NCBI GenBank assembly: GCA_000336895.1
Contig: AOLX01000017.1
Span: 304,649 to 368,648, forward strand
Direction of reading: 5' to 3'
Source of the DNA: Haloarcula argentinensis DSM 12282
Lineage (GTDB): Archaea; Halobacteriota; Halobacteria; Halobacteriales; Haloarculaceae
DNA: 64,000 bases
The position numbers and the translations under genes were made by a program. Positions 17,863 to 26,994 of this stretch are shown piece by piece. The notes beneath the pieces are model-generated. The model had not been told where the DNA came from, did not search any database, and saw only the letters and a program-made list of their open reading frames with translations. Positions within the stretch are counted from its first letter, which is position 1. Every line of letters begins with the position of its first letter.

Positions 17863-19284
17863 TCAGGCTTCGGCTTCGACGGTTTCGGCGGTCTCGTCCT
17901 CGCGGTAGTGCTCCTCGATGAGGTCCTCGTCGATGCGGTTCAGCGCATCTTTCGGGAGCATCGAGAGCAGGTCCCAGCCGAGTTCGAGCGTCTCGTCGAT
18001 GCTGCGGGCCGTGTCGGTCCCCTGATCGACGAACTCCTCCTCGAAGCGGTCGGCGAAGTCCAGATACTTGTTGTCCAGTTCCGACAGCGCCTCGCGGCCG
18101 ACAATGTTCACGAGGTCACGCAGGTCTTCACCTTCCGCGTAGGCGGCGAAGATCTGGTCTTTCACGTCGGCGTGGTCGGCGCGGGTCAGCCCCTCGCCGA
18201 TACCGTCGTCCATCAGCCGCGACAGGCTGGGCAAGACGTTGATCGGCGGCTGGATGCCCTGGCTGTTGAGGTCGCGGTCGATGTAGATCTGGCCCTCAGT
18301 AATGTACCCGGTCAGGTCCGGAATCGGGTGCGTGTCGTCGTCGCCCGGCATCGTCAGGATCGGGAGCTGGGTCACGGAGCCCTCGCGGCCCTCGATCCGA
18401 CCGGCACGCTCGTAGAGCTGTGCCAGGTCGGTGTACATGTACCCGGGGTAGCCACGCCGGCCCGGGACCTCCTCACGCGCGGCACCAATCTCGCGCAGTG
18501 CCTCGCAGTAGTTGGTCATGTCCGTCAGGATGACCAGCACGTGGTAGTCCTTCTCGAAGGCGAGGTACTCGGCGGTGGTCAGCGCCAGCCGCGGCGTAAT
18601 CGTCCGCTCGACGGCCGGGTCGTCTGCGAGGTTCATGAAGACGACGGAGCGTTCCAGCGCGCCGGTGCGCTCGAAGTCGTCCATGAACTCGTTTGCCTCT
18701 TCGGCCGTGATACCCATTGCGCCGAAGATGACGGCGAACTCTGATCCTTCGTCGTCGTCGCCTTCCTCCTCCTCTTCCGGCACCGTCGCCTGTCGTGCGA
18801 TCTGGAGCGCCAGGTCGTTGTGTGGCAGGCCGGAGGCGGAGAAGATCGGCAGCTTCTGGCCGCGGACGAGCGTGTTCATGCCGTCGATGGCCGAGACGCC
18901 CGTCTGGATGAACTCCTCAGGGTACTCCCGGGAGAACGGGTTGATTGCCTCACCGACGATGTCACGGCGTTCGTCGGGGACGATTTCCGGGCCGCCGTCG
19001 ATCGGCTGGCCGGTCCCGTCCATGACCCGTCCGAGGAGGTCCTCAGTGACGGGCATCTTCATCGTCTCGCCGAGGAAGCGAACCGAAGCATCGCGGTCGA
19101 TACCTTCGGTGCCCTCGAACACCTGAATGGCGACGTAGTCGCTCGCGGATTCGAGCACCTGGCCACGGCGGGTCTCGCCGTCGCTGAGCTCGATTTCGAC
19201 GATGTCGTCGTAGCCGACCGGTTCGTCGGTCTCGACGAACACCAGCGGTCCGCTGATCTCTGTGATTGTCTGATACTCTTTCAT
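17863..19284 (-). CDS. atpB: A-type ATP synthase subunit B (non-catalytic)
   Basis: Regulatory subunit of the A3B3 head, 473 residues. It begins [15 protein letters not shown]. It lacks a canonical Walker A motif, having [15 protein letters not shown] at that position, as expected for subunit B. It contains [14 protein letters not shown] residues ([14 protein letters not shown]), then [21 protein letters not shown] and [11 protein letters not shown] further on. It starts 2 bases after the atpA stop codon. Confidence 0.97.
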   Translation of the reverse strand: MKEYQTITEISGPLVFVETDEPVGYDDIVEIELSDGETRRGQVLESASDYVAIQVFEGTEGIDRDASVRFLGETMKMPVTEDLLGRVMDGTGQPIDGGPEIVPDERRDIVGEAINPFSREYPEEFIQTGVSAIDGMNTLVRGQKLPIFSASGLPHNDLALQIARQATVPEEEEEGDDDEGSEFAVIFGAMGITAEEANEFMDDFERTGALERSVVFMNLADDPAVERTITPRLALTTAEYLAFEKDYHVLVILTDMTNYCEALREIGAAREEVPGRRGYPGYMYTDLAQLYERAGRIEGREGSVTQLPILTMPGDDDTHPIPDLTGYITEGQIYIDRDLNSQGIQPPINVLPSLSRLMDDGIGEGLTRADHADVKDQIFAAYAEGEDLRDLVNIVGREALSELDNKYLDFADRFEEEFVDQGTDTARSIDETLELGWDLLSMLPKDALNRIDEDLIEEHYREDETAETVEAEA

Positions 19285-19286
19285 TG

Positions 19287-21047
19287 TTAGTACAGCTCCC
19301 GCAGTTGAGACTCGATGTCGTCTTCGAGGTCGTCGATGTACTCGTTGTAGTCTTCCTGCACGCCGATACGGTTGAGCCGCGGCGCGGCGTCGATGTCGGT
19401 GATCTCCTCGACGGGGACACCGGCATCCAGCGCCTCGAAGGCCGCATCGTTGTACGTCTTGGCGGCGTCCATGATGCGGTAGGTCTTCTCGGGCTCACAG
19501 AACGTGTCCACGTCGTGGAAGGCGTTCTGCTGAAGCCACGCCTCGCGCAGGTAGCGGGCGATCTCGAGCGTCAGCTGCTGGTCCTCCGGCAGCGCGTCCT
19601 TCCCGACGAGCTGGACAATCTCCTGCAGTTCCGCTTCCTCGTCCAGCGTGTCGATAGCCCACTGGCGCGTCTCCGGCCAGTCGGCTCGGACGTTGTCCTC
19701 GAACCACGGGTCGAGCTGGTCGCGATACAGCGAGTACGACTCGTTCCAGTTGATAGAGGGGAAGTGCCGGCGTTCGGCTAGATCCGCGTCCAGCGCCCAG
19801 AACGTCTTGACGATACGCAGCGTGTTCTGGGTGACCGGCTCGGAGAAGTCCCCACCCGGCGGCGAGACGGCCCCGATAACTGAGACGGAGCCCTCGGTGC
19901 CGTTGATGTTCTCGAAGTACCCGGCGCGTTCGTAGAACTCGCTCAGGCGAGCGGAGAGGTACGCGGGGTACCCCTCCTCACCCGGCATCTCTTCGAGTCG
20001 GGACGAAATCTCACGCATGGCCTCGGCCCACCGGGAGGTGGAGTCGGCCATCAGCGCCACGTCGTACCCCATGTCGCGGAAGTACTCCGCGATGGTGATC
20101 CCCGTGTACACGCAGGATTCGCGTGCCGCGACGGGCATGTTCGACGTGTTGGCGATGAGGCAGGTCCGGTCCATCAGCGCGTTGCCGGTGGTCGGGTCCT
20201 CGAGTTCCGGGAAGTCCTCAATGACCTCAGTCATCTCGTTGCCACGCTCGCCACAGCCGACGTAGACGACGATATCCGCGTCGGCCCACTTGGCGAGCTG
20301 GTGCTGCGTGACCGTCTTCCCGGACCCGAACGGACCGGGAATGGCGGCCGTCCCGCCTTTCGCAATCGGGAACAGGCCGTCAAGCACACGCTGGCCGGAG
20401 ATGAGCGGTTCCGTCGGCGTCTCTTTCTCGACGGTCGGCCGCTGCTGGCGCACCGGCCACTCCTGGTGCATCTGGATCTCTTCGCCGTTGTCCAGTTCGA
20501 CGACGGTCTCTTCGACATTGAAGTTGCCCGATTCGATGGCGACGACCTCGCCACCCTCGGAGTCGGGCGGGACCATCACCTTGTGGTCGATACTCGGCGT
20601 TTCGGGGACGGTGCCGACGATGTCGCCGGCCTCGACCTCGTCGCCTTCCTCGACTTCAGGGGTGAACTCCCAGGTCTTCTCCAGGTCGATGCCCGGCGCG
20701 TCGACACCGCGGTCGAGGAACGCCGACCCCATCTTCTCTTCGAGCACATCGAGCGGGCGCTGGACACCATCGTAAATGGCGTCGAGCATACCCGGCCCGA
20801 GGTCCACGGAGAGGGGCGAGCCCGTCCCTTCGACGGGCTCGCCGGGGGAGACACCGGAGGTCTCCTCGTACACCTGAATCGTGGTGATGTTTCCTTCGAT
20901 CTCGATGACCTCGCCCATCAGCCCTTCCGAGCCGACGTAAACGACGTCGTTCATCCGGGCGTCGAGGTCCCGAGCCGTTACGACCGGTCCCGAGACGCTT
21001 TCGATAATGCCGTCCTCGCGGACGTCTGTGTCTGTTGCTTGACTCAT
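19287..21047 (-). CDS. atpA: A-type ATP synthase subunit A (catalytic)
   Basis: Catalytic subunit, 586 residues. It has the Walker A loop [12 protein letters not shown] near residue 237, the catalytic [10 protein letters not shown] glutamate motif near residue 263, the [21 protein letters not shown] segment near residue 340 and the A-subunit-specific insert around residues 115-190. No intein is present (586 residues is normal). It starts 2 bases after the atpF stop codon. Confidence 0.97.
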
Positions 21048-21049
21048 GG

Positions 21050-21373
21050 TTAGTCCTCGTCCATCAGGTCGATACCGATGGCTCGCTTGATCTGTTCACG
21101 CAGTCCGCCGCTCCCAGTGCCGCCGCCGAGCGTGACCATCACCGGCTCGACACTCGTCTCCGCGTCCTGCCTGACACCGCGTGAGAGATGCGACAGGTCG
21201 TCGTCGTGCATCACGACGATGCCGACGTCGTCGTCGTTGAGCATCTCCTCGACGGCGTCGTCGAGCTGCTCGTCTTTCTCGTCGGAAGGCACGTCCGCAA
21301 ACTTGCGGACGCCAGCTAGCCGAAAGCCCGTCGTGAACTCCGGGCTTCCGATGACAGCGATCTCCTGGCTCAT
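21050..21373 (-). CDS. atpF: A-type ATP synthase subunit F
   Basis: Small Rossmann-like subunit of the central stalk, 107 residues. It begins [22 protein letters not shown], the subunit F hallmark, and includes [15 protein letters not shown]. The C-terminal helix is [10 protein letters not shown]. It overlaps the end of atpC by 4 bases, so translation is coupled. Confidence 0.95.
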
Positions 21374-22443
21374 AGTATCACCAGCTCCTGTTCGATCTCG
21401 TCGGGGCCGAGACCGGCCTCGCGACCGCGGGCGATGGCCCGGATGTTGTCAACCTCGCGTTCCTTTTTGAGGACGTAGGACAACACCGGACAGACCGACA
21501 GCGGATAGCGGTTCGAGAGCCGGTCGGCGTATTCGAGCAGCGCCGCGTCCAGCGCCCGCTCGAAGTCGATGAGGTTGTCGGCCTCCTCAAGCGACGACAG
21601 CGCCTGATCGAGATCCTCGCCGTACTTGCTTTCGCGAACGGCGCTGACCAACTGGTCGAGGTTCGTCGACAGCTGTGCGACCTCCTGTTCGTCGAACAAC
21701 TGGCCGCCCTCGATAAAGTATTCCGAGGGGTCGATGTCTGCGCCACTGCGGGCCAACCGGAGCGCGTTCCGGAGATTCCGGAAGTCGACTTCTGTCTCCA
21801 GGAACTCGACGTACAGCCCAGTCGGGCTGTCGATCTCTGGGTTATCCGGCAGCCCCGACAGCAGCGTTTCGTAGAACGCGCGGTCGAGCGCGTTCTCAAG
21901 CGGCACGAGAACGCCGCTTTCCTCGTACACGTCGAACGCTTCGGCCAGCGACTCGCCGAAGATGGTGTCGTCGAGTTGCTCGACGACCTCCTCGACAGAA
22001 CCAGCGTTCAGCAGGTCCTCGACACGCCGTTCGGTGAACTCGCCGGCCTGAATGAGGTCGTCTTCGACCTCGGTCCGTTCGGCGTCGGAGTAGAGCCCGC
22101 GGATAACGGTCTTGACGTTCCACACGTCGAACTTCCGCAGGTAGCGGGCAATGTAGTCGTACAGCGCCCCTTCGGACCAGCGAAGCAGGTCGTCGAAGTG
22201 TTTCGCGAGATTGCGGTTCAGCGCGTACTCGACGAGGTCGACGCCGTCGTACCGGGAGCCGAGCGCGTTCATCTCGGTCTCGTACTCGGTTTCCTCCATG
22301 AAGCGGGCGATTTCGCCCGTCCCCATGCGGACCAGCTTCCGGTAGTCGTCATCGTCGAACAGGGATGCGCTGCGGGCACGAACCCGTGCGATGACGTACT
22401 CGTAGTTGCTTCCCTGGCCGCTCGTTCCCGTTCGCGAACTCAT
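21370..22443 (-). CDS. atpC: A-type ATP synthase subunit C
   Basis: Funnel-shaped subunit that connects the central stalk to the membrane ring, 357 residues (the usual length). It is mostly helical and acidic, with the N-terminal YVIARVRARSASLFDDDDYRKL and C-terminal YVLKKEREVDNIRAIARGR typical of the family. It overlaps atpE and atpF by 4 bases on each side. Confidence 0.95.
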   Translation of the reverse strand: MSSRTGTSGQGSNYEYVIARVRARSASLFDDDDYRKLVRMGTGEIARFMEETEYETEMNALGSRYDGVDLVEYALNRNLAKHFDDLLRWSEGALYDYIARYLRKFDVWNVKTVIRGLYSDAERTEVEDDLIQAGEFTERRVEDLLNAGSVEEVVEQLDDTIFGESLAEAFDVYEESGVLVPLENALDRAFYETLLSGLPDNPEIDSPTGLYVEFLETEVDFRNLRNALRLARSGADIDPSEYFIEGGQLFDEQEVAQLSTNLDQLVSAVRESKYGEDLDQALSSLEEADNLIDFERALDAALLEYADRLSNRYPLSVCPVLSYVLKKEREVDNIRAIARGREAGLGPDEIEQELVIL

Positions 22444-23024
22444 TGGTCTTCGAACAGGCGGTCGCTGATTGCTTTCAGATTGTCCTCCCAGACGTCCTCA
22501 AGAATGGAATCGAACGTGTTGTTCACACGGACTCGTGACTCGCTGCTCTCGACGACGACGCCACCGAGGCAGTCCCGCTCACCGGCGTACGTCGCGCCGT
22601 CGTAGTCATCGAGTACATCCTCGAGAAGCGACTGGTCCGACGCACGGCCGTACACCGATAGCTCGTCGCTGTCGTCGAATTCATCGACGGCGGCGTCAAG
22701 CAGTGCGCGTGTCAGTTCCTCTCGTCGGTCCCCTTCGAGGGCCGCAAGCGCGTCCTCGACGTCGCCGTGAACGTCTTCGAGGATGTCTCGCCGGGCGTTA
22801 AGTCGAGCCTGTTTGGCCTCGAGCTTCGCGGAGGAGAGTCGCTGCTCCCGCTCCTGCTCGATGGTCCGCTCGACCTCGGCTTCGCGTTCCTCGTGGATCT
22901 GCTCGGCGTCAGCCTCGGCGTCGGCGATAATCTCCTCGGCACGTTCGTCGGCCGCGTCGCTAATCTCCTGAGCACGCGCGCGGGCCTCGTCGCGGATGTC
23001 CTCTACGACTGTTTGAAGGCTCAT
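22440..23024 (-). CDS. atpE: A-type ATP synthase subunit E (peripheral stalk)
   Basis: Forms the peripheral stalk with subunit H. The 194-residue protein begins MSLQTVVEDIRDEARARAQ, a long charged N-terminal coiled coil to about residue 90 followed by a compact C-terminal domain. The ATG at 23024 is preferred; a 17-residue upstream extension of serines and asparagines is read-through of the atpK-atpE spacer. The gap to atpK is 22 bases. Confidence 0.94.
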   Translation of the reverse strand: MSLQTVVEDIRDEARARAQEISDAADERAEEIIADAEADAEQIHEEREAEVERTIEQEREQRLSSAKLEAKQARLNARRDILEDVHGDVEDALAALEGDRREELTRALLDAAVDEFDDSDELSVYGRASDQSLLEDVLDDYDGATYAGERDCLGGVVVESSESRVRVNNTFDSILEDVWEDNLKAISDRLFEDQ

Positions 23025-23046
23025 TATTGGAAAAGACGGAGTGTTG

Positions 23047-23307
23047 TTAGACGACGAAGACGACGACAAGCGCAAGAATGACGAGCGTTTCCGGTAGGAC
23101 TGTCAGGATGAGTCCGCGGCCGAACATGCTCTCGTCCTCTGCGATTGCGCCGACGGCGGCGGCCCCGATCCCACGTTCCGCATACCCCGAACCGAGCGCG
23201 GCGAGTCCGACTGCGAGCGCTGCGCCGGCTGAAGCCGGAATAGCTGGAGCACTGGCGGTACCTTCCTGCAGTACTGCGTTGACAAGGAGTGCGATGGTTT
23301 CGATCAT
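23047..23307 (-). CDS. atpK: A-type ATP synthase subunit K (proteolipid c ring)
   Basis: Proton-carrying ring subunit. The 86-residue protein has two membrane helices: a Gly/Ala-rich first helix (AGAALAVGLAALGSGYAERG) and a second helix with the ion-binding glutamate in LTVLPETLVILALV. This is the standard two-helix size. The ATG at 23307 is preferred over longer readings that enter the promoter. It has its own TATA box (23364-23372) and follows a 218-base gap after atpI. Confidence 0.94.
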   Translation of the reverse strand: MIETIALLVNAVLQEGTASAPAIPASAGAALAVGLAALGSGYAERGIGAAAVGAIAEDESMFGRGLILTVLPETLVILALVVVFVV

Positions 23308-23363
23308 GGATGTGTAGTCTCTGGAATTGCTCGTGTCCGAACAGGCGTATGTGAATCCACGTA

Positions 23364-23372
23364 GTTCATAAA
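23364..23372 (-). promoter_or_regulatory. internal promoter for atpK
   Basis: The minus strand reads TTTATGAAC, about 61 bases from the atpK ATG, in the only long gap between atpH and atpB. The expected transcript start is near 23342. An extra promoter would fit the need for many K copies per enzyme. Confidence 0.5.
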
Positions 23373-23525
23373 GCTTCCCAAAACGGTTCATCAGCGTGCT
23401 GTTCGGGCGGTTTAGGGGCTCAGCTGTAGTCGGTTGTGAGCGTGTAGCAGTCGACACCCGCGATGCAATTGGCGAAACAGGCAGTAAACAACGACGATTA
23501 GCCCGAAGAGAAAGGAAGCGCGCGA

Positions 23526-25754
23526 TCAGTCCTCAGTCGTGTAGTTGCGTTCGTAGCCGAACGGGTTGTACCGCTTCCCGCCGCCTTCGAAGAACTTGCC
23601 GAAGAACTCCACGTACTCGAGTCGGACGCCCTGAAGTCCGGCACTGGTGATACCAAGCACCAGCACGAGCAGGTGACCGATCACGAGGATGAGGACCCCG
23701 ACCAGCGCGGCGGCGATCCCGGAGTGGACGAGCCCGGGGAACATGATCGCTTCCGCGCCGTATTCGGAGATCGCCCACTCGGGCCCGTGCCCGATGAGGA
23801 AGTGGAACTCGCCGTGGTGTGAGTAGGCCCCGAAGAACAGCAGATTGACAACGAAAGCCATCCCTGCCTTGGCCAGCAACACGGCGGCCAGTCGAGTGTA
23901 CGACAGAACGTTCACCAGCACGTTGAGGAACTCGACGACCTCGATAGGGTCGGCAAGTGCCAACAGGACGAGACCAGCGAAGAAGAGGACGAGCCACGCC
24001 GAGAACGGCGCGCCCAGTCCCGGAATCGTGAAGAGGTTTATCGCTGGCAGTCCCGTGAAGCCCCATGCATACGGGTTCCCGGCGAAGACGCCTGCCTCGG
24101 CGGTGTAGAGGAAGTCAGGCGCTGCGCCGTTCGCGCCGGAGAACACCCACGCCCAGAGGCCGAATAGCATCAGCAGCCAGGACCCGCTCTCGGTGATCGC
24201 GTCCCAGAGGCCGTGACTCAGGTTCTCGATGAAATCGAAGATCCAACCCGCAGCGAGGTGAACCGTCCCGGCGAGCAGGCTCATTGTCAGCCAGGCCAGC
24301 GCGTAGCCGGAGTAGGACGGCTGGAGACCTTTGTGCATCGGTGGGTGACCGCCCCAGACGACTTCACCGAGCTGGTGGAGCCCGAAGACTTCGCCGTACA
24401 GCACACCGAACAGCGCGGTGAACCCACCAGCCCACATACCGACGCCACCGAGGCTCTTCAGCACGTCACTGTCGACCTTCGAGTACAGCCCATAGCCCAG
24501 TGCTAGGTACAACAGCCCGTAACCGAGGTCACCGATCATGAACCCGAAGAAGGCCGGGAACGTTAGGAAGAAGGCGACTGTCGGGTCGAACTCGCCGTAC
24601 TTCGGTCGGTTGACGACCTCGACGAGGTCCTCGAAGGGTCGGACACCGCTTGGATTGTCCTGAATAACCGGCGGGGCGTCGTCACCCATCGTGATGACGC
24701 CGCCGTCAGCGACGGTTTCCTGCGGTTGGCTCTCACTCTCCGGCTCGGGGGCGTCGACGGAACTGCCGACAGGTTCACCGCCGTTGCCGCCCTCGCGCTC
24801 GACTTCTTCGTGAGACTCCGCGTGACCCTCGCTATTGTACTCGGCAATCTCGATTCGGTCGATGTCGACAGCATCGCCGACAGCACTCGAAAGGGCCTGC
24901 TCGAACGCCTCGTAGCGCTCGTTCGGAATCCAGCCCTCGGCGATGAAGGCGTTTTCCGTCGTCGCGAAGGTGAGCGGCGCTTCGCCCTTCTGGGCCTCGA
25001 TAGCCAGTTTCTCCTCGGCGGCGAGCAGGAACCCGGCGTGGTCGAGGCGGAGTTCGTTGAGTTCGTCCTCGACGGTCGAGAGCTTCGATTCGAGCTGTTG
25101 TTTCTCGTGTTCCAGCTCTTCGAGATATGACGTCGGGTCGCCGTCGCCCTCCGGCACTTCGAGCCGGGAGAACGTCGCCCCGACCAGTGCGTCCTGCAGG
25201 GCGTCTTCGTCGGCCTGTGCGAACACGGCAACGACACCGTCCTCAGTGAACAGCTCGAACGTCTCGATGTCGCTGTCCGCGAGAACGGCATCGATCTCGT
25301 CGCTATCGCCCTCGCCGACGACGACTGACAGCGAGTCGTAGCCACGGAGCAGGTCGAGATCAATGCCAAGCGCGACGAACGGCGCCATCGTGTTGATCTG
25401 GTCCTCGACGGCCCGGAGTTCGTCACGGACCTCGTCGCGCCGGTCGTCGAGTTCGTTGACTGCCGTCCGAACCTCATCGAGTTGCTCCTCGATCGCCTCG
25501 TCGGTGACAACTCGGGTCGGGCCGGCGTCCTCCTCACTGACGTCCAGAATGGACTGTAGCGAGCGAACCGTGACGAGCTTGTCCGAAACCTCGTTGGTTC
25601 CGGTAAGCGAGTTCCCCGGTTCGAATCCGTCCCAGGAGCCATCATACTCGGTGACGTGGAGCATATCGAGGTCGTGGACGGCCTCAATAGTCTGCTCCAT
25701 CGCGCGTTTCGACCCCGTCACCGAGACGCGGCACATCTTCTCAGGTCTGAGCAT
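23526..25754 (-). CDS. atpI: A-type ATP synthase subunit I (membrane subunit a)
   Basis: Membrane stator subunit that forms the proton half-channels with the K ring. The 742-residue protein has a cytoplasmic N-terminal half with coiled coils, an acidic low-complexity segment around residues 315-345 (the EPESESQPQETV region), then about 8 membrane helices. Conserved family residues include FFGFMIGDLGYGLLY near residue 405, NVLSYTRLAAVLLAKAG and a C-terminal GVRLEYVEFFGKFFEGGG. It overlaps atpH by 14 bases. Confidence 0.95.
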   Translation of the reverse strand: MLRPEKMCRVSVTGSKRAMEQTIEAVHDLDMLHVTEYDGSWDGFEPGNSLTGTNEVSDKLVTVRSLQSILDVSEEDAGPTRVVTDEAIEEQLDEVRTAVNELDDRRDEVRDELRAVEDQINTMAPFVALGIDLDLLRGYDSLSVVVGEGDSDEIDAVLADSDIETFELFTEDGVVAVFAQADEDALQDALVGATFSRLEVPEGDGDPTSYLEELEHEKQQLESKLSTVEDELNELRLDHAGFLLAAEEKLAIEAQKGEAPLTFATTENAFIAEGWIPNERYEAFEQALSSAVGDAVDIDRIEIAEYNSEGHAESHEEVEREGGNGGEPVGSSVDAPEPESESQPQETVADGGVITMGDDAPPVIQDNPSGVRPFEDLVEVVNRPKYGEFDPTVAFFLTFPAFFGFMIGDLGYGLLYLALGYGLYSKVDSDVLKSLGGVGMWAGGFTALFGVLYGEVFGLHQLGEVVWGGHPPMHKGLQPSYSGYALAWLTMSLLAGTVHLAAGWIFDFIENLSHGLWDAITESGSWLLMLFGLWAWVFSGANGAAPDFLYTAEAGVFAGNPYAWGFTGLPAINLFTIPGLGAPFSAWLVLFFAGLVLLALADPIEVVEFLNVLVNVLSYTRLAAVLLAKAGMAFVVNLLFFGAYSHHGEFHFLIGHGPEWAISEYGAEAIMFPGLVHSGIAAALVGVLILVIGHLLVLVLGITSAGLQGVRLEYVEFFGKFFEGGGKRYNPFGYERNYTTED

Positions 25755-26073
25755 GCACCGCCTCCTCGAACAGGTCTGTGACGTATTCGACTACCTCGTC
25801 GATCTGTTCACTGGCCTGCTGTTCGAGGTCGTCGCGAGCGGTCTCACCGTCTTCGATGATCTGCTCGCGTTCGGCCTCGATCTCTTCGCGAGCCGCTTCG
25901 AGACGATCCTCGGCGGCCGCTTCTGCCTCTTCCCGCGCAGATTCGCGTATCTCCTCGGCCTCCTCGCGAGCTTCCGCGATGCGGTCTTCGCGGTCTTGTT
26001 CGGCCTCTTCGACGATCTCGTCGGCCTCCTGCTCGGCCTCCTGTATCCTGTCAAGAACTTCTGGCCGTGGCAT
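25741..26073 (-). CDS. atpH: A-type ATP synthase subunit H (peripheral stalk)
   Basis: First gene of the ATP synthase locus. The 110-residue protein is almost one continuous Glu/Ala/Arg coiled coil with no glycine kinks, as expected for the peripheral-stalk partner of subunit E. It begins MPRPEVLDRIQEAEQEADEIV. Overlap with atpI suggests coupled translation. It is divergent from the methyltransferase gene. Confidence 0.92.
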   Translation of the reverse strand: MPRPEVLDRIQEAEQEADEIVEEAEQDREDRIAEAREEAEEIRESAREEAEAAAEDRLEAAREEIEAEREQIIEDGETARDDLEQQASEQIDEVVEYVTDLFEEAVHAQT

Positions 26074-26100
26074 TCTCTAATCATGTGAGCGTTGCCAGAG

Positions 26101-26110
26101 CGGCTATTTG
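26101..26110 (-). promoter_or_regulatory. probable TATA box of the atp locus
   Basis: The minus strand reads CAAATAGCCG, about 32 bases before the atpH ATG. The box is imperfect but it is the best A/T-rich element at the right distance in the 115-base divergent intergenic region. Confidence 0.4.
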
Positions 26111-26188
26111 GTAGTTGCGAAGTTTCCCCGTGTGATACAGCGGCCGAAATCCGGGGAATTATGACCGCCAAGTCCTAAGCTGGCAGTA

Positions 26189-26809
26189 ATGGGAGTCCTC
26201 GAGAACAAAGCCCGCGCGCGGACGTTCTACAAGTATCTCTCGAAGGTGTACGACCAGATCAACCCCTTCATCTGGGACGAACGGATGCGCGACGAGGCGA
26301 TCGCAATGCTCGACCTTTCGCCCGACGACAAGGTCCTCGATGTCGGCTGTGGCACCGGCTTCGCCACTGAGGGGCTGCTCGAACAGGTCGATACGGTGTA
26401 CGGGCTCGACCAGAGCCCCCACCAGCTCTCAAAGGCTTTCGAGAAGTTCGGGAAATTCGGCGACGTACGCTACCACCTCGGTGACGCCGAACGACTCCCG
26501 TTCAAGGACGACAGTTTCGACGCGGTGTGGTCCTCGGGGTCAATCGAGTACTGGCCCAATCCCGTCGACGCGCTTGCTGAGTGTCGTCGACTGACCAAGC
26601 CCGGCGGCAAAGTCCTCATCGTCGGCCCCGACTATCCAAACTCGACTGTCTTCCAGAAGATGGCCGATGCTATCATGCTGTTTTACGACGAGGAGGAGGC
26701 CGACCGGATGTTCACCGAGGCCGGGTACGAGGAGTTCGAACATCACATTCAACAGTCCCGGCCGGGGAGTCCGCGTGCGATTACGACGATTGCAGAAGTG
26801 CCTGAGTAA
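26189..26809 (+). CDS. class I SAM methyltransferase, quinone-biosynthesis (MPBQ/MSBQ) type
   Basis: A 206-residue methyltransferase. It has the SAM motif VLDVGCGTGFATEGL near residue 49, motif II-like VYGLDQSPHQL near residue 70, GDAERLPFKDDSFDAV near residue 93 and PGGKVLIVGPDYP near residue 138. The N-terminal YLSKVYDQINPFIW and the motif set resemble the MPBQ/MSBQ methyltransferases of plant and cyanobacterial quinone synthesis, so a role in menaquinone methylation is likely but inferred. Its last 57 bases recur in degenerate form 155 bases downstream. Confidence 0.85.
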   Translation: MGVLENKARARTFYKYLSKVYDQINPFIWDERMRDEAIAMLDLSPDDKVLDVGCGTGFATEGLLEQVDTVYGLDQSPHQLSKAFEKFGKFGDVRYHLGDAERLPFKDDSFDAVWSSGSIEYWPNPVDALAECRRLTKPGGKVLIVGPDYPNSTVFQKMADAIMLFYDEEEADRMFTEAGYEEFEHHIQQSRPGSPRAITTIAEVPE

Positions 26810-26841
26810 TCCCTTCGGTCACGAGCGAAGCGAGTGGCCGC

Positions 26842-26859
26842 TTTTTCGCCCACGTTTTT
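26842..26859 (+). terminator. possible T-tract terminator of the methyltransferase gene
   Basis: Two runs of five T (26842-26846 and 26855-26859) lie 33-50 bases after the stop codon. A perfect 7-bp inverted repeat, GGTGACC-aaa-GGTCACC at 26869-26885, follows. Confidence 0.35.
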
Positions 26860-26907
26860 GCGGTGAGTGGTGACCAAAGGTCACCCGAACCGGAAAAAGG
26901 TGTCTGG

Positions 26908-26964
26908 TAGTCCCGACCAGGGAGTCGCCGGGCGATTACAACAATTGCAGAAGAACCAGAGTAA
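26908..26964 (+). repeat. degenerate copy of the methyltransferase 3' end
   Basis: A 57-base stretch ending in TAA aligns without gaps to the last 57 bases of the methyltransferase gene (26753-26809), with about 46 of 57 positions identical by hand count. It includes the shared core GCGATTAC and AATTGCAGAAG. It is not part of any complete gene and looks like the scar of a lost tandem copy. Confidence 0.65.
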
Positions 26965-26994
26965 CAGCGACTATAGAACCGCTCTTTTTCCGTG

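Noticed and set aside
25613..25632. GGTTCGAATCC word resembling a tRNA T-arm
   Set aside because: It lies inside atpI and encodes part of a Gly-Phe-Glu-Pro-Gly stretch; no other tRNA arms around it.
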